Shown here: positions 24,838-33,394 of the stretch, one piece after another
Layout of the letters: every line of letters starts with the position of its first letter
How positions within the stretch are numbered: the stretch's first letter is position 1
Assembly (NCBI GenBank): GCA_938023735.1
Contig: CALJDK010000020.1
Location: forward strand, 1 to 45,110
DNA from: an uncultured Acidimicrobiales bacterium
GTDB lineage: Bacteria > Actinomycetota > Acidimicrobiia > Acidimicrobiales > SHLQ01
Direction: 5' to 3'
DNA length: 45,110 bases
Notes under the pieces: model-generated
Seen by the model: only the letters and a program-made list of their open reading frames with translations
Told to the model about the DNA's origin: nothing
Database searches by the model: none
Position numbers and translations under genes: made by a program

Positions 24838-26916
24838 TTACTCGTCCTGTACGAGCTCGGCCCCGGGAAAGGCCTTTGTGAGCTGATCGAGGGCGCTGCC
24901 GTCGGCCGATGGCGCATCGACCAGTTCGGAGACGTCGATGACCTCTTCCTCTTCTTCAGCTTCGGGCTCGTCGTTCTGGGGCGCGGCGGGCTTGGGTTTC
25001 GGTTTGGGTGAGGGGCCCGACGCAACGTCGGACCCGGCGGGAATCTGTCCGCCATCCTGACCCGACACAAGTTGCAGCGGCACCGGTTGACCGAAGTGAT
25101 TGGCCAACGCTTCCTCGACCTCGGGCAGAAGCTCTTCGCAGCGCTTGCGGTGGACCTCGTTGGGGAAGTTCACCAGCACTTTGGGGCCGTCGCTCGACAC
25201 GAACTCGGCGATACCAAACCGTGAGCGAGCTCGGCCCGACACCGTCGACAGAATGCTCTCTTTCCAAACGGCGGCGATATCGGCTGGGGCAGGAAGCGCG
25301 CCCGTCGGTGCCGCCGGAGCTGCCTGTGATTCGGGCACCGGAGCACTGGCTTGTTCCTGGAAGTCGCTGGGAGGTTCGTCGGGAAGCGGCGTGCCATCGC
25401 TAAACCCCTCGCTGAACCCGTCGGCGACAACCGGCGCCTCGGCCACCGGCGCCACTGGGGAAGCTGTGGGAGCTGGCGGTTCTGACGGTGCTGGAGTGGG
25501 AGGCGGGGGTGGTGCGGGAGCGACTGCCGGATCGACCGGCGGAGGCGATGGCGGGGCTGCAGCCGCTTCGGTTGACGGCTCGGGGGCGGGCGCAGGAGCA
25601 GCCCCGGGGCGACCGAGCTTGGCCGCCAGGGTGGCTCGGGCTAGGGCTGCCGGACCCGCACCATCAGCACTATCGGTGGCGGGCTCGGCTGCGGGTGCTG
25701 GTGGAACTGGCGGAGGACTTGCGGGCCCTGATTCGGCCACAGGTTGCTCCGCCACTGCGGCTGGTGCTGCCGGTGCGGGGGGTGATGCAGTTGGCGCGGC
25801 CACAACCGGTGCACCTGTAGCTAGCGCCTGTTCGAGCCGGGCAACACGAGCCGAAAGCCCGTCGGCCGATGCGTCGGCATCGGCTCGGGTGAGCTTTACC
25901 AGCGCCACCTCGAGGTCGATGCGTGGGTCGGGGGCTTGACGCATCTCGACCAGCGACGTGCCGATCAGTTCGAGCGAGCGGGTGAGTTGGGCGGGGGCCA
26001 TCCGTTCGGCGTAGTGCTCGGCCCGTTCGCGATCGGTGGCCGACATCTGGGGAACATCGCTTCCCATGGCAACCAGGAACACTTCGCGCAGCACGGCGAT
26101 GAGCTGCTCGCCGACCACCCGAGGGTCGATACCGCGATTGGTAGCGGCGGCGACTGCTGCCAGCGCTCCGCCAGCGTCGGATGTGGCCAGGGCCTCAAGC
26201 AGGTCGGCAGTGGACGAATCGGCAACGCCCACTCCCCCAGCGGCAACCACCTGGTCGAGAGCCGACAGGGTGTCGCGGGCCGATCCGCCACCCGCACGGA
26301 TGACGTACTCGATCATTTCTTCGTCGACGGTTAGACCAGCGTCGGCCGATACCTCGGTGATGAGTTCGCGAAGAGTGTCGGCGGGCAGCAGCGTAAGTTC
26401 GAGATGCTGCGTGCGACTGCGGATGGTGGGCACAACCTTATGGGGCTCGGTGGTGGCCAGCACAAAGGTGACGTGAGCAGGCGGTTCCTCGAGCGTCTTG
26501 AGCAACGCGTTCTCGGCTCCCGGCGTGAGCATGTGCACCTCATCGAGGAGATACACCTTGTTGCGACCCGGCGTTCCCAGGGCAACCTTGGCCAACAGAT
26601 CGCGAATGTCGTCGACCTTGTTGTTGCTGGCCGCATCGAGTTCGTGAAGATCAAATGAGCTGCCCGACTCCACCGCAAGACACGATTGGCACTCGCAGCA
26701 GGGCTCGCCATCGGCAACGTTTTCGCAGTTCAGAACCTTGGCCAGCAGGCGTGCTGTGGTGGTCTTGCCGGTTCCTCGCGGGCCGCTGAGCAGGTAGGCG
26801 TGACCAACCCGTTCCTCGCGCACCGCGTTCTGAATGGTGCGTCGAACGTGTTCTTGGCCCTTGACGTCAGAGAACCGACCGGGGCGGTAACGGCGATAAA
26901 GCGACTGGTACTCCAT
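24838..26916 (-). CDS. dnaX: DNA polymerase III subunit gamma/tau
   Basis: 692 residues. AAA+ clamp-loader core: Walker A GPRGTGKTT (45-53), zinc cysteines C64, C73, C76 and C79, Walker B LLDEVHML, sensor 1 ATTEPHKV and the arginine-finger segment SRTQ. Domain III is followed by a long Pro/Ala-rich linker (about 370-560) and a C-terminal tau-like domain (AAVWKESILSTVSGRARSRF), ending in an acidic tail. The ATG at 26916 starts the conserved EYQSLYRRYRP. An internal frameshift giving gamma was not looked for in detail. The 76-base gap to ybaB is normal for this operon. Confidence 0.97.
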   Translation of the reverse strand: MEYQSLYRRYRPGRFSDVKGQEHVRRTIQNAVREERVGHAYLLSGPRGTGKTTTARLLAKVLNCENVADGEPCCECQSCLAVESGSSFDLHELDAASNNKVDDIRDLLAKVALGTPGRNKVYLLDEVHMLTPGAENALLKTLEEPPAHVTFVLATTEPHKVVPTIRSRTQHLELTLLPADTLRELITEVSADAGLTVDEEMIEYVIRAGGGSARDTLSALDQVVAAGGVGVADSSTADLLEALATSDAGGALAAVAAATNRGIDPRVVGEQLIAVLREVFLVAMGSDVPQMSATDRERAEHYAERMAPAQLTRSLELIGTSLVEMRQAPDPRIDLEVALVKLTRADADASADGLSARVARLEQALATGAPVVAAPTASPPAPAAPAAVAEQPVAESGPASPPPVPPAPAAEPATDSADGAGPAALARATLAAKLGRPGAAPAPAPEPSTEAAAAPPSPPPVDPAVAPAPPPPPTPAPSEPPAPTASPVAPVAEAPVVADGFSEGFSDGTPLPDEPPSDFQEQASAPVPESQAAPAAPTGALPAPADIAAVWKESILSTVSGRARSRFGIAEFVSSDGPKVLVNFPNEVHRKRCEELLPEVEEALANHFGQPVPLQLVSGQDGGQIPAGSDVASGPSPKPKPKPAAPQNDEPEAEEEEEVIDVSELVDAPSADGSALDQLTKAFPGAELVQDE

Positions 26917-26926
26917 AGGACGCGCG

Positions 26927-26932
26927 AGCCTA
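26927..26932 (-). promoter_or_regulatory. -10 candidate for dnaX
   Basis: TAGGCT on the minus strand, ten bases before the dnaX ATG, giving a leader of only a few bases. A small palindrome CTGTC-GT-GACAG lies further upstream at 26939-26950 in the divergent gap. Confidence 0.4.
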
Positions 26933-27026
26933 GTTGGCTGTCGTGACAGTCGGGAACGTGTTCTTCTCAAAGGGCCACTTCCCGCTAGCTTCGAGGCACA
27001 ACTACAGGGGATATGAGGACACGGGT

Positions 27027-28121
27027 ATGGAAACCACCGCAGCAGTTCTACGGGGCGGTCACGAGCCGTTCGTTATCGAGACTCTCACCGTCGACGATCA
27101 TCGGGCCGACGAGGTGTTGGTGCGCATGGTGGGTGCCGGCATGTGCCACACCGATCTGCTTATGCGCGACCTACCGCCCGAGTTCTTCGCCGGACCTCAG
27201 GTGTACGGACACGAGGGTGCTGGCGTGGTCGAAGCGGTTGGCGCCGACGTGACCCATGTGTCGCCCGGCGACCATGTGGTGCTGTCATTCAATAGCTGTG
27301 GCACCTGCCCCGCCTGCTCTACCGAACGACCCGCATGCTGTTTCGATTTCGGCGTTCACTCGATGTCGGGAGCTCGACCCGACGGATCCAAAGCGTTCAC
27401 CGACGCAAACGGCGAGCCGGTTGGCTCGCACTACTTCGGACAATCGAGCTTCGCCGAACTCTCGGTGGTTGCGGCTCGCAGTGTGGTGAAGGTCGACCCG
27501 TCCTTTGACATCGCAAAGCTCGGACCACTGGGCTGTGGCGTGCAGACCGGTGCTGGCACCATCATGAACAGCTTCGACATGTTGGAAGGTCAGTCGCTGG
27601 TGGTGGCCGGAGCCGGAGCGCTGGGATTGTCGGCCATCATGGCCGCCAAGGTAGTGGGCGCCGGCGAGATCATCGCGATCGATCGCCACGCCAACCGACT
27701 CGAGCTTGCCGAGCATTTCGGTGCCACCACCACACTTTCGGTCGAGCCCGATCAGTTAGCCGGGGCCATCCAGGAAGCCACCGGTCGGGGTGCCGACTTT
27801 GCCTTCGACACCACCGGTAACGCCGCTGTGGTGAAGGGATGCCTCGAGGGGCTCAACAACATCGGAACCATTGGCCTCGCAGGCGTGGGGTTCGGCGACC
27901 TCACCTTCGACTACCTGTCGATGATCAGCGGCAAGCGCATTCTGGGAATCATGGAAGGCGATGCGGTTCCCGAAACCTTCATCCCCCACCTGGCGCAGCT
28001 CAACGCCGACGGCAAGTTTCCCTTCGACGAACTCATCCAGACCTTCCCCATCGGCGACATCAACGACGCCGAATCGGCAAGCGCCTCGGGCGAGGTCATC
28101 AAACCGGTCCTCACGTTCTAA
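27027..28121 (+). CDS. zinc-dependent alcohol dehydrogenase (aryl-alcohol type MDR)
   Basis: 364 residues. Catalytic zinc C40 (GMCHTD) with H62-E63 (GHEGAGVV); structural-zinc cysteines C91, C94, C97 and C104 or C105; GAGALG Rossmann motif near 200. The pattern GCGVQTGAGTIMNSF is that of class III-like and aryl-alcohol dehydrogenases. It oxidises alcohols with NAD. The ATG at 27027 has GAGGA before it; longer frames read through the dnaX promoter. Convergent with the following SDR gene. Confidence 0.92.
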   Translation: METTAAVLRGGHEPFVIETLTVDDHRADEVLVRMVGAGMCHTDLLMRDLPPEFFAGPQVYGHEGAGVVEAVGADVTHVSPGDHVVLSFNSCGTCPACSTERPACCFDFGVHSMSGARPDGSKAFTDANGEPVGSHYFGQSSFAELSVVAARSVVKVDPSFDIAKLGPLGCGVQTGAGTIMNSFDMLEGQSLVVAGAGALGLSAIMAAKVVGAGEIIAIDRHANRLELAEHFGATTTLSVEPDQLAGAIQEATGRGADFAFDTTGNAAVVKGCLEGLNNIGTIGLAGVGFGDLTFDYLSMISGKRILGIMEGDAVPETFIPHLAQLNADGKFPFDELIQTFPIGDINDAESASASGEVIKPVLTF

Positions 28122-28142
28122 CTGATCCGCAAAACCGGAAAG

Positions 28143-28940
28143 CTAGACCGCGCCGCCGGAGATTTCGATGTCGAATGCGGTGATGTAGGACGCCGCGTCA
28201 GACAACAGAAACAGCACAGCGTCGGCTACCTCTTCCAACGAGCCATAGCGACGAAGCGGAACCGCGCCAATCATCTGCTGGGCCACCTCGTCCGGATCGT
28301 CGGAGAAGTACTGGCTCGATGTCTCCGCCTGAAGCTGCACCTGGCGATCCCACATTGCGCCCGGGCCAATGAACGCCGGGCTCACCGAGTTCACTCGAAT
28401 CGACTTGTCGGCCAGATCCTTGGCCGACGTTTTGGTGAGCGCAATCACCGCCGCCTTCGATGCGCTATAGGCCGCCATGTTCGGGGCACCGCCATGCGCC
28501 ATCGAGGCGGTGTTGACGATTGCGCCCGGACGACCCGCCGCAATCAGCGCGTTGGAAAAGCTCTTAAGAACGTTGAACACGCCCGTGACATTGATATCGA
28601 GCACCCGCCGGAAGTCATCGGCTTCGTAGTCGGCAACGTTGCAGAACAGCCCTTGGTAACCGGCGTTGTTGAACAACAGGTCGGGCACCACGTGGGCCTC
28701 GACCAGGTCGTCGAACGCCTGCTGCACAGCGTGCTCGTCGGTGACATCAAACCGAATCGCCACCGGGTCGGTGGCCCCGGCGTCTCGACAGAGCTGCGTC
28801 GTTTCATCGACGCCCTCGGAAACATCGGCCAGAACCACCGAGGCACCGCACTCGGCAAGTCGTACTGCCGTAGTGCGTCCGATGTCGCCAGCGGCTCCGG
28901 TGATAAACGCAGTGCGACCGGCAAACCGAGTATCGGTCAT
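28143..28940 (-). CDS. short-chain dehydrogenase/reductase
   Basis: 265 residues. TGAAGDIG cofactor motif, D after ADVSE, LLFNNAG, Ser in IVNTASMAHGG and YSASK with catalytic Tyr and Lys; C-terminal SYITAFDIEISGG. The ATG overlaps the stop of the hemolysin III gene by one base (TAATG). Its substrate is unknown. The adjacent zinc ADH may act in the same route. Confidence 0.92.
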   Translation of the reverse strand: MTDTRFAGRTAFITGAAGDIGRTTAVRLAECGASVVLADVSEGVDETTQLCRDAGATDPVAIRFDVTDEHAVQQAFDDLVEAHVVPDLLFNNAGYQGLFCNVADYEADDFRRVLDINVTGVFNVLKSFSNALIAAGRPGAIVNTASMAHGGAPNMAAYSASKAAVIALTKTSAKDLADKSIRVNSVSPAFIGPGAMWDRQVQLQAETSSQYFSDDPDEVAQQMIGAVPLRRYGSLEEVADAVLFLLSDAASYITAFDIEISGGAV

Positions 28941-29626
28941 TAGTCGGGCAACACGAAGAAGGCGATAGCCACGTAATGAACTGCGGCGCCGGCAATAACC
29001 AGCAGGTGGAAGATCTCGTGGTAGCCAAACCAGTTCGGCCAGGGGTTGGGACGATGCAACGCGTAGATGATGGCGCCCAACGTGTACAGGCCGCCACCGA
29101 CCACGATCAATACAAACCCGGCAACACCGAGCGAGTGCCACACATCGTCGATAACGGCAACAGCAGCCCACCCGGTGAGCACATAGGGAAGCGCAATGAC
29201 CGGATATGGAGCGTTGGTCCATACCACTCGACTGGCGATACCGAGCAGAGCGCCAGTCCACACAACGGCCAGCAGAATCAGACCGGTTCGTCGAGGCAAC
29301 TCAAGCAGCGCAATAGGCGTATAGGTGCTGGCGATGGCCACAAAGATCATCGAATGATCGAGTCGGCGCAGGAGCAGATGGGCTCGCGGCGACCAATCGC
29401 CCCGGTGCAGTAGCGCACTCACCCCAAAGAGAGCGGTGATCGCGACGGCGTATTCGGCGGCGATAAAGCGGGCTGCTACGCCGGGGGAGATGACGATAAG
29501 GATGGGCGCCAGGGTGAGCGCCGAGATGAACGCAGCAAAATGCGACCAGCCACGCAGGCGCGGCTTGGCGGCGTGATCGGCCGATGTCGAGTTGGACTCG
29601 GCAGGTGCGACTGCGGTTGCGGTCAT
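28940..29626 (-). CDS. hemolysin III/PAQR-family membrane protein
   Basis: 228 residues with seven hydrophobic helices. The PAQR metal-site motifs are visible: SALLHRG with its His, LRRLDHSMIFVAIASTYTP with Asp and His, and the C-terminal HEIFHLLVIAGAAVHYVAI with HxxxH. The family includes putative ceramidase-like hydrolases and the Bacillus hemolysin III; bacterial function is mostly undefined. ATG at 29626 with AAGG before it; a TTG six codons upstream is possible. Coupled to the SDR downstream. Confidence 0.9.
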   Translation of the reverse strand: MTATAVAPAESNSTSADHAAKPRLRGWSHFAAFISALTLAPILIVISPGVAARFIAAEYAVAITALFGVSALLHRGDWSPRAHLLLRRLDHSMIFVAIASTYTPIALLELPRRTGLILLAVVWTGALLGIASRVVWTNAPYPVIALPYVLTGWAAVAVIDDVWHSLGVAGFVLIVVGGGLYTLGAIIYALHRPNPWPNWFGYHEIFHLLVIAGAAVHYVAIAFFVLPD

Positions 29627-29710
29627 GCCTTCAGGGTATGGCAACGGCGGCTGAACGGGGAGTCGGAGGGCCTTCGAGGGGTCCGTCGAGGAACGGGGCG
29701 CCTGCGGTGA

Positions 29711-31069
29711 TCAGACCCGTACAGCTTCAAGAATCGCGGCAACCGATGCGTCGACGTCGTCGGCCGTCGTTGCGAAGTCCGACACGCTGATTCGCATTGC
29801 GCGCCGTCCCTTGAAGGTGGTTCCCCCAACCCAGCAGACGGCCGAATCCTGAACGGCCGCGATGACCGCATCGGTGGTTGCATCGTCGCCGAACGCCACC
29901 AGGACCTGATTGATCACCACCGGCGCCAGAAGCTCAACCCCGGCCTCCGACAGCTTTTCGCCAAACCGCTCGGCGGCGTTGCACGACTGTTCGATCGATG
30001 CCGCCACGCCAGCCCGACCTTCGCTGGCCAGAATTGCCCACACCGGAACGGCACGAGCCGCCTGACTCATCTGTAGGCCCAGGCTCATCAGATTTCGCTC
30101 ATCGCCCGTCTCCACATACGCCGCACTCATTCCCATCGAGTGCTGCAACGCCTTGGGGTGACGACACACCACCACGCCGCAGTCATAGGGAGCGTTGAGC
30201 CACTTGTGGCCGTCGGTAGCCCACGAATCGGCCAACTCAACCCCATCGACATGCTGGCGCCGCTCGGGCACCGCGTTGGCCCAGAGCCCAAAGGCGCCGT
30301 CGACATGCACCCACGTGGTGGCCGAGTCAAGCGACTCGATGATGTCGCGGAACGGATCGCTGTGCCCGGTGTTGACATTTCCGGCCTGCAGAATGACCAG
30401 AGCCGGACCGGTGATTTCCGGAAGCGCATCGGCTCGCATACGGCCGTAGGAATCTGCCGGCACCACCGTGACCGAATCGCTACCGATGCCAGCAACGCGA
30501 AGCGTTTTGGTGACCGACACGTGTGCCTCCTCGGACACGATCACCTGAAGCGGTGGCGACCCGGCAAGACCCTTGGCGTGCACATCCCAACCGGCCTGGG
30601 CCAGCAAGTTGTCGCGCCCTGCGACGATGCCGGTGATGTTGGCGATGGTGGCCCCGCCACAGAACGACGCGATCGACTCAGCGGGAAGGTTGAGCACATC
30701 AACGATCATCTCGGCGGCCGCCGCATCGATGGCCGACGCAGCTGGCGACATCACCGGGAGCGCAACGTTCTGATCCCACGCACCACTCAGCACCGAAGCG
30801 GCCAGAGCCACAGGAGTTACCCCGCCGTTCACGAACCCAAAGTACCGGCCGCTGTTCTGGCGGATCGTCGCCGGGCTCCCTACCCGGTCGAGCAGTTCAA
30901 TCGCCGCCGCGGGGGTGATCGGCGCATCGACCGACACCTGCGAAAACGCTTGCAGGCCGGCCAGCGCGTCGGCTGTGGGCGACACCGGGGCGTGGTGATC
31001 GGATTCGATATAGCGAGCCGCTGCCTCGACGGCGGCATGAAGCAAGTCGAGCTTGGGGGTGCTTGTCAT
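29711..31069 (-). CDS. PLP-dependent decarboxylase (group II, DDC/AADC fold)
   Basis: 452 residues. The fold-type-I PLP lysine is in DSWATDGHKWLNAPYDCG; the PLP-carboxylate Asp in WVHVDGAFGLWA; the stacking His in SEEAHVSVTKTLRVAG; NSGRYFGFVNGG at the N-terminal entrance. The family decarboxylates aromatic amino acids, glutamate or related acids, though some members are aldehyde synthases. The ATG at 31069 starts before conserved sequence. It stands alone on the minus strand and is divergent from the next gene. Confidence 0.92.
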   Translation of the reverse strand: MTSTPKLDLLHAAVEAAARYIESDHHAPVSPTADALAGLQAFSQVSVDAPITPAAAIELLDRVGSPATIRQNSGRYFGFVNGGVTPVALAASVLSGAWDQNVALPVMSPAASAIDAAAAEMIVDVLNLPAESIASFCGGATIANITGIVAGRDNLLAQAGWDVHAKGLAGSPPLQVIVSEEAHVSVTKTLRVAGIGSDSVTVVPADSYGRMRADALPEITGPALVILQAGNVNTGHSDPFRDIIESLDSATTWVHVDGAFGLWANAVPERRQHVDGVELADSWATDGHKWLNAPYDCGVVVCRHPKALQHSMGMSAAYVETGDERNLMSLGLQMSQAARAVPVWAILASEGRAGVAASIEQSCNAAERFGEKLSEAGVELLAPVVINQVLVAFGDDATTDAVIAAVQDSAVCWVGGTTFKGRRAMRISVSDFATTADDVDASVAAILEAVRV

Positions 31070-31126
31070 TCCTGCAGTATGGGACAAATGGGACGGTCGC
31101 GATAGCGACTTTCAACCTGCCTGCTC

Positions 31127-31132
31127 TACGCT
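31127..31132 (+). promoter_or_regulatory. -10 box for a leaderless transcript
   Basis: TACGCT lies exactly six bases before the GTG at 31139, the same geometry as at 17224 and 45016. It supports GTG 31139 over the later ATG at 31154. Confidence 0.45.
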
Positions 31133-31138
31133 TTTCTT

Positions 31139-31870
31139 GTGAGCGTTCGACCGATGGACATCAACACCGAGTTCGCAGAGTGGTTCAGGTGGTCGAAGCA
31201 GCAACTGGTGGACCATAAGCCCGACGGCTTCGTGCACCAGACCGGATGCGCCTACCTCGCGAGCGAATTGGCATTACCCAATGCTTCCCACCTCGCCGAA
31301 GGCCTCTGCGCGACGGGCGAGACACTGATCGAAACATTCATGGTCTCCGCTGACGCCGATGGATCGGGCAGCAGGGCCGAGCCCACCGGTAGCGATGCCA
31401 GCCTCATCGAGATGTGGCGGCCCGCAGTCGAGGAGTTTCTGACCCGGATGGATCAAGCGTGTGATGATCTGGGCATCGATCGGACGGGCATGTCGTATCT
31501 CACCGCATCGGTCACCCCAGCGTCCGAGGTCATTGGACTCCCGCACTTTGACGACGGGCAGTACATCGCGAACGACGGTGTTGGATTGGTTGGCATCGTC
31601 GGCGACACCGCCGGCTCTCGAGTGGCCACCGAACCCGTGGCCCACCTGCCGACTCGGCCCGGGCTGCCTCTCGATATCGACGACCAAGTCATCGACGACT
31701 TCTTCGCTGGTCGGGTTGCACAACAACACAGCGATCCAAACCGCATCGTGGTGTTCCCTCAGTTCGCGCAGCTTCATTCGGGCCCGCAGCTATCTGGCGG
31801 CATGCTCGACCACGTCCGTTGCATGCTGGTCTACCGAGCGGCCACTGCAGTCGCCGCCGTGCCGTCCTAG
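31139..31870 (+). CDS. uncharacterised protein, possible Fe(II)-dependent dioxygenase fold
   Basis: 243 residues, not recognised as a named family. No signal peptide or membrane helix. The second half has GLPHFDDGQYIANDG, giving an H136-x-D138 pair, then FPQFAQLHSGP with H213 and DHVRCMLVYR with R227. That order (HxD, distal His, Arg) resembles the iron and 2-oxoglutarate sites of double-stranded beta-helix oxygenases, but the spacing from H213 to R227 is longer than usual, so this is only a suggestion. The N-terminal half is mainly helical. It is divergent from the PLP decarboxylase and precedes a membrane/glycosyltransferase pair. Confidence 0.7.
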   Translation: MSVRPMDINTEFAEWFRWSKQQLVDHKPDGFVHQTGCAYLASELALPNASHLAEGLCATGETLIETFMVSADADGSGSRAEPTGSDASLIEMWRPAVEEFLTRMDQACDDLGIDRTGMSYLTASVTPASEVIGLPHFDDGQYIANDGVGLVGIVGDTAGSRVATEPVAHLPTRPGLPLDIDDQVIDDFFAGRVAQQHSDPNRIVVFPQFAQLHSGPQLSGGMLDHVRCMLVYRAATAVAAVPS

Positions 31871-31910
31871 GCCACTGTTTCATGAGTCAACCAGCCCAAA
31901 TGGCCTAGGA
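31865..31910 (+). terminator. inverted repeat spanning the stop codon
   Basis: Perfect 10-base arms TCCTAGGCCA (31865-31874) and TGGCCTAGGA (31901-31910) with a 26-base spacer. The left arm contains the TAG stop of the preceding gene. No U-tract follows; it may be a terminator or a protein-binding site before the membrane-protein gene. Confidence 0.4.
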
Positions 31911-31948
31911 ACACTAAGTTTCAAACCCGCTACGCCGATCCGACACAC

Positions 31949-33394
31949 GTGTCTGGGAATGTGCAGCGGGAAGGGAACGCGCCTATCAACGCGACCTCTC
32001 TTTCTGCCCTTGAGGTACCTCCGCGAGTAGGCCAGATCACCCGCAACGACCTCAATCGGCTTGCCCGGCCCCTGCTGTTGGTGCCCATGGTTGCGTTCGC
32101 ACTCCTCGTCGCTTCGCAGCTGTTGCCAAATCAGCAAGTTGCCGACGCGCTCCTGGCCGCTGGCTCCGATGGCCCTCTTGCTGCGGGCGATCATGACCCG
32201 ACGTTCCTCAACACCCTGTCCGATCGCTGGACCGAATGTACGGCGTTGACCATCGGCCTCGACGATGCCCATGCCGGCAGCCCCGTCGAATCGGCATTGC
32301 ACGCCCGCACGATGGGCAACTGTGAGAACTCGACCGACCGGCTTACCCAGTACGCCGAGACCGGCGAGCTCATCTCGACCGCCGAGTACTACCGGTACTG
32401 GTGGACCAGCTCGGCCCTTCTGCAACCGGCCGTCGTGTTTCTGGGTGTGCCATTGAGTCGAGCGCTTTTTCACGGTGCGCTCATCGCTGCCACATTCACA
32501 TTGTTCAGGGCTTGGCAGCGACGTATCGGCGCGCTGGCGGCGCTTGCGCTCCTCGGACCGATCGTCGTGGCGACGGACTTCGTCACCCTGTACGACGCGA
32601 TGCCCCAAGCGATCTCGCTCGGCGTTGCGTTGTTTGTTGCTGCCCTATCGATCGGGTGGTTTGAGCGGTCGACGCGACACATCCAATTCTTCGCTGCGGG
32701 CAGCACCGCCGGTGCCTTCCTTCTCCCCTTCGATCTGATGATCTCGATTCCGCTTGCCGCGACCCTTACCGTTGCCACAGCAATGCTGGTGCTGTTCCAA
32801 CGGCAGGCGTCACCGAAACAACTCCTCGTGGCTGGTGCAGCTGCTGGGGCTGGATGGGGTTTCGGGTATGCGTGGGTGTGGGCCACCAAATGGCTGGCGA
32901 TCAGCCTGATCGTGGGTCCCTCGAAGGTGCTGGAAAACATCACCAGCACGGTCGCCTTCCGAGTAAACGGCGAGACGAACCAGGTCACGTCGTCGATCAT
33001 CGACGGGCCACTGAGCAATGTCCGCTACTGGATCGACAACGACTTTGCCTTCGATGCCCTTCTGTTCGAACTCATCGTTGTGCTCGTAGCCGCAGCGCTG
33101 ATGATCCGCCGGGCAAAGGCCCACAGCCTCACCGGGTACGGCGCAGACAAAGCAGCCCGCGCCCGGCTTCTGATCATCTCGATGACGGCCGCTCTTCCCA
33201 TCGTCTGGTATGCGTTCGCTTCGAACCACAGCCAGATTCACAACTGGATCATGTTCCGTGCACTGGCCCTCAGTGCGGGGCTGATCGGGGTGTGTCTGCT
33301 TCTCGCAACCCAAAGCCACGCCCCAACCCAACAGTTCGACGACGCGACACCCCGAGAACCGCTCGCCCACCACAAGGCATCCGTTACCGCATGA
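31949..33394 (+). CDS. polytopic membrane protein, glycan-assembly type
   Basis: 481 residues with about ten predicted hydrophobic segments and a 100-residue extracytoplasmic loop after the first helix. The end has FASNHSQIHNWIMFRALALS, an Asn-His...His...Arg pattern reminiscent of lipid-linked sugar or polysaccharide membrane enzymes. The GTG at 31949 is uncertain: no good SD lies near, and GTG 31961 is also possible. The stop overlaps the glycosyltransferase-methyltransferase start (ATGA), so the two are coupled and probably act on the same surface glycan or lipid. Confidence 0.8.
   Translation: MSGNVQREGNAPINATSLSALEVPPRVGQITRNDLNRLARPLLLVPMVAFALLVASQLLPNQQVADALLAAGSDGPLAAGDHDPTFLNTLSDRWTECTALTIGLDDAHAGSPVESALHARTMGNCENSTDRLTQYAETGELISTAEYYRYWWTSSALLQPAVVFLGVPLSRALFHGALIAATFTLFRAWQRRIGALAALALLGPIVVATDFVTLYDAMPQAISLGVALFVAALSIGWFERSTRHIQFFAAGSTAGAFLLPFDLMISIPLAATLTVATAMLVLFQRQASPKQLLVAGAAAGAGWGFGYAWVWATKWLAISLIVGPSKVLENITSTVAFRVNGETNQVTSSIIDGPLSNVRYWIDNDFAFDALLFELIVVLVAAALMIRRAKAHSLTGYGADKAARARLLIISMTAALPIVWYAFASNHSQIHNWIMFRALALSAGLIGVCLLLATQSHAPTQQFDDATPREPLAHHKASVTA

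Noticed and set aside
25100-25939. Long Gly/Ala-rich plus-strand frame opposite dnaX
   Set aside because: It is antisense to the Pro/Ala-rich linker of dnaX; the low-complexity composition is a mirror of that region.
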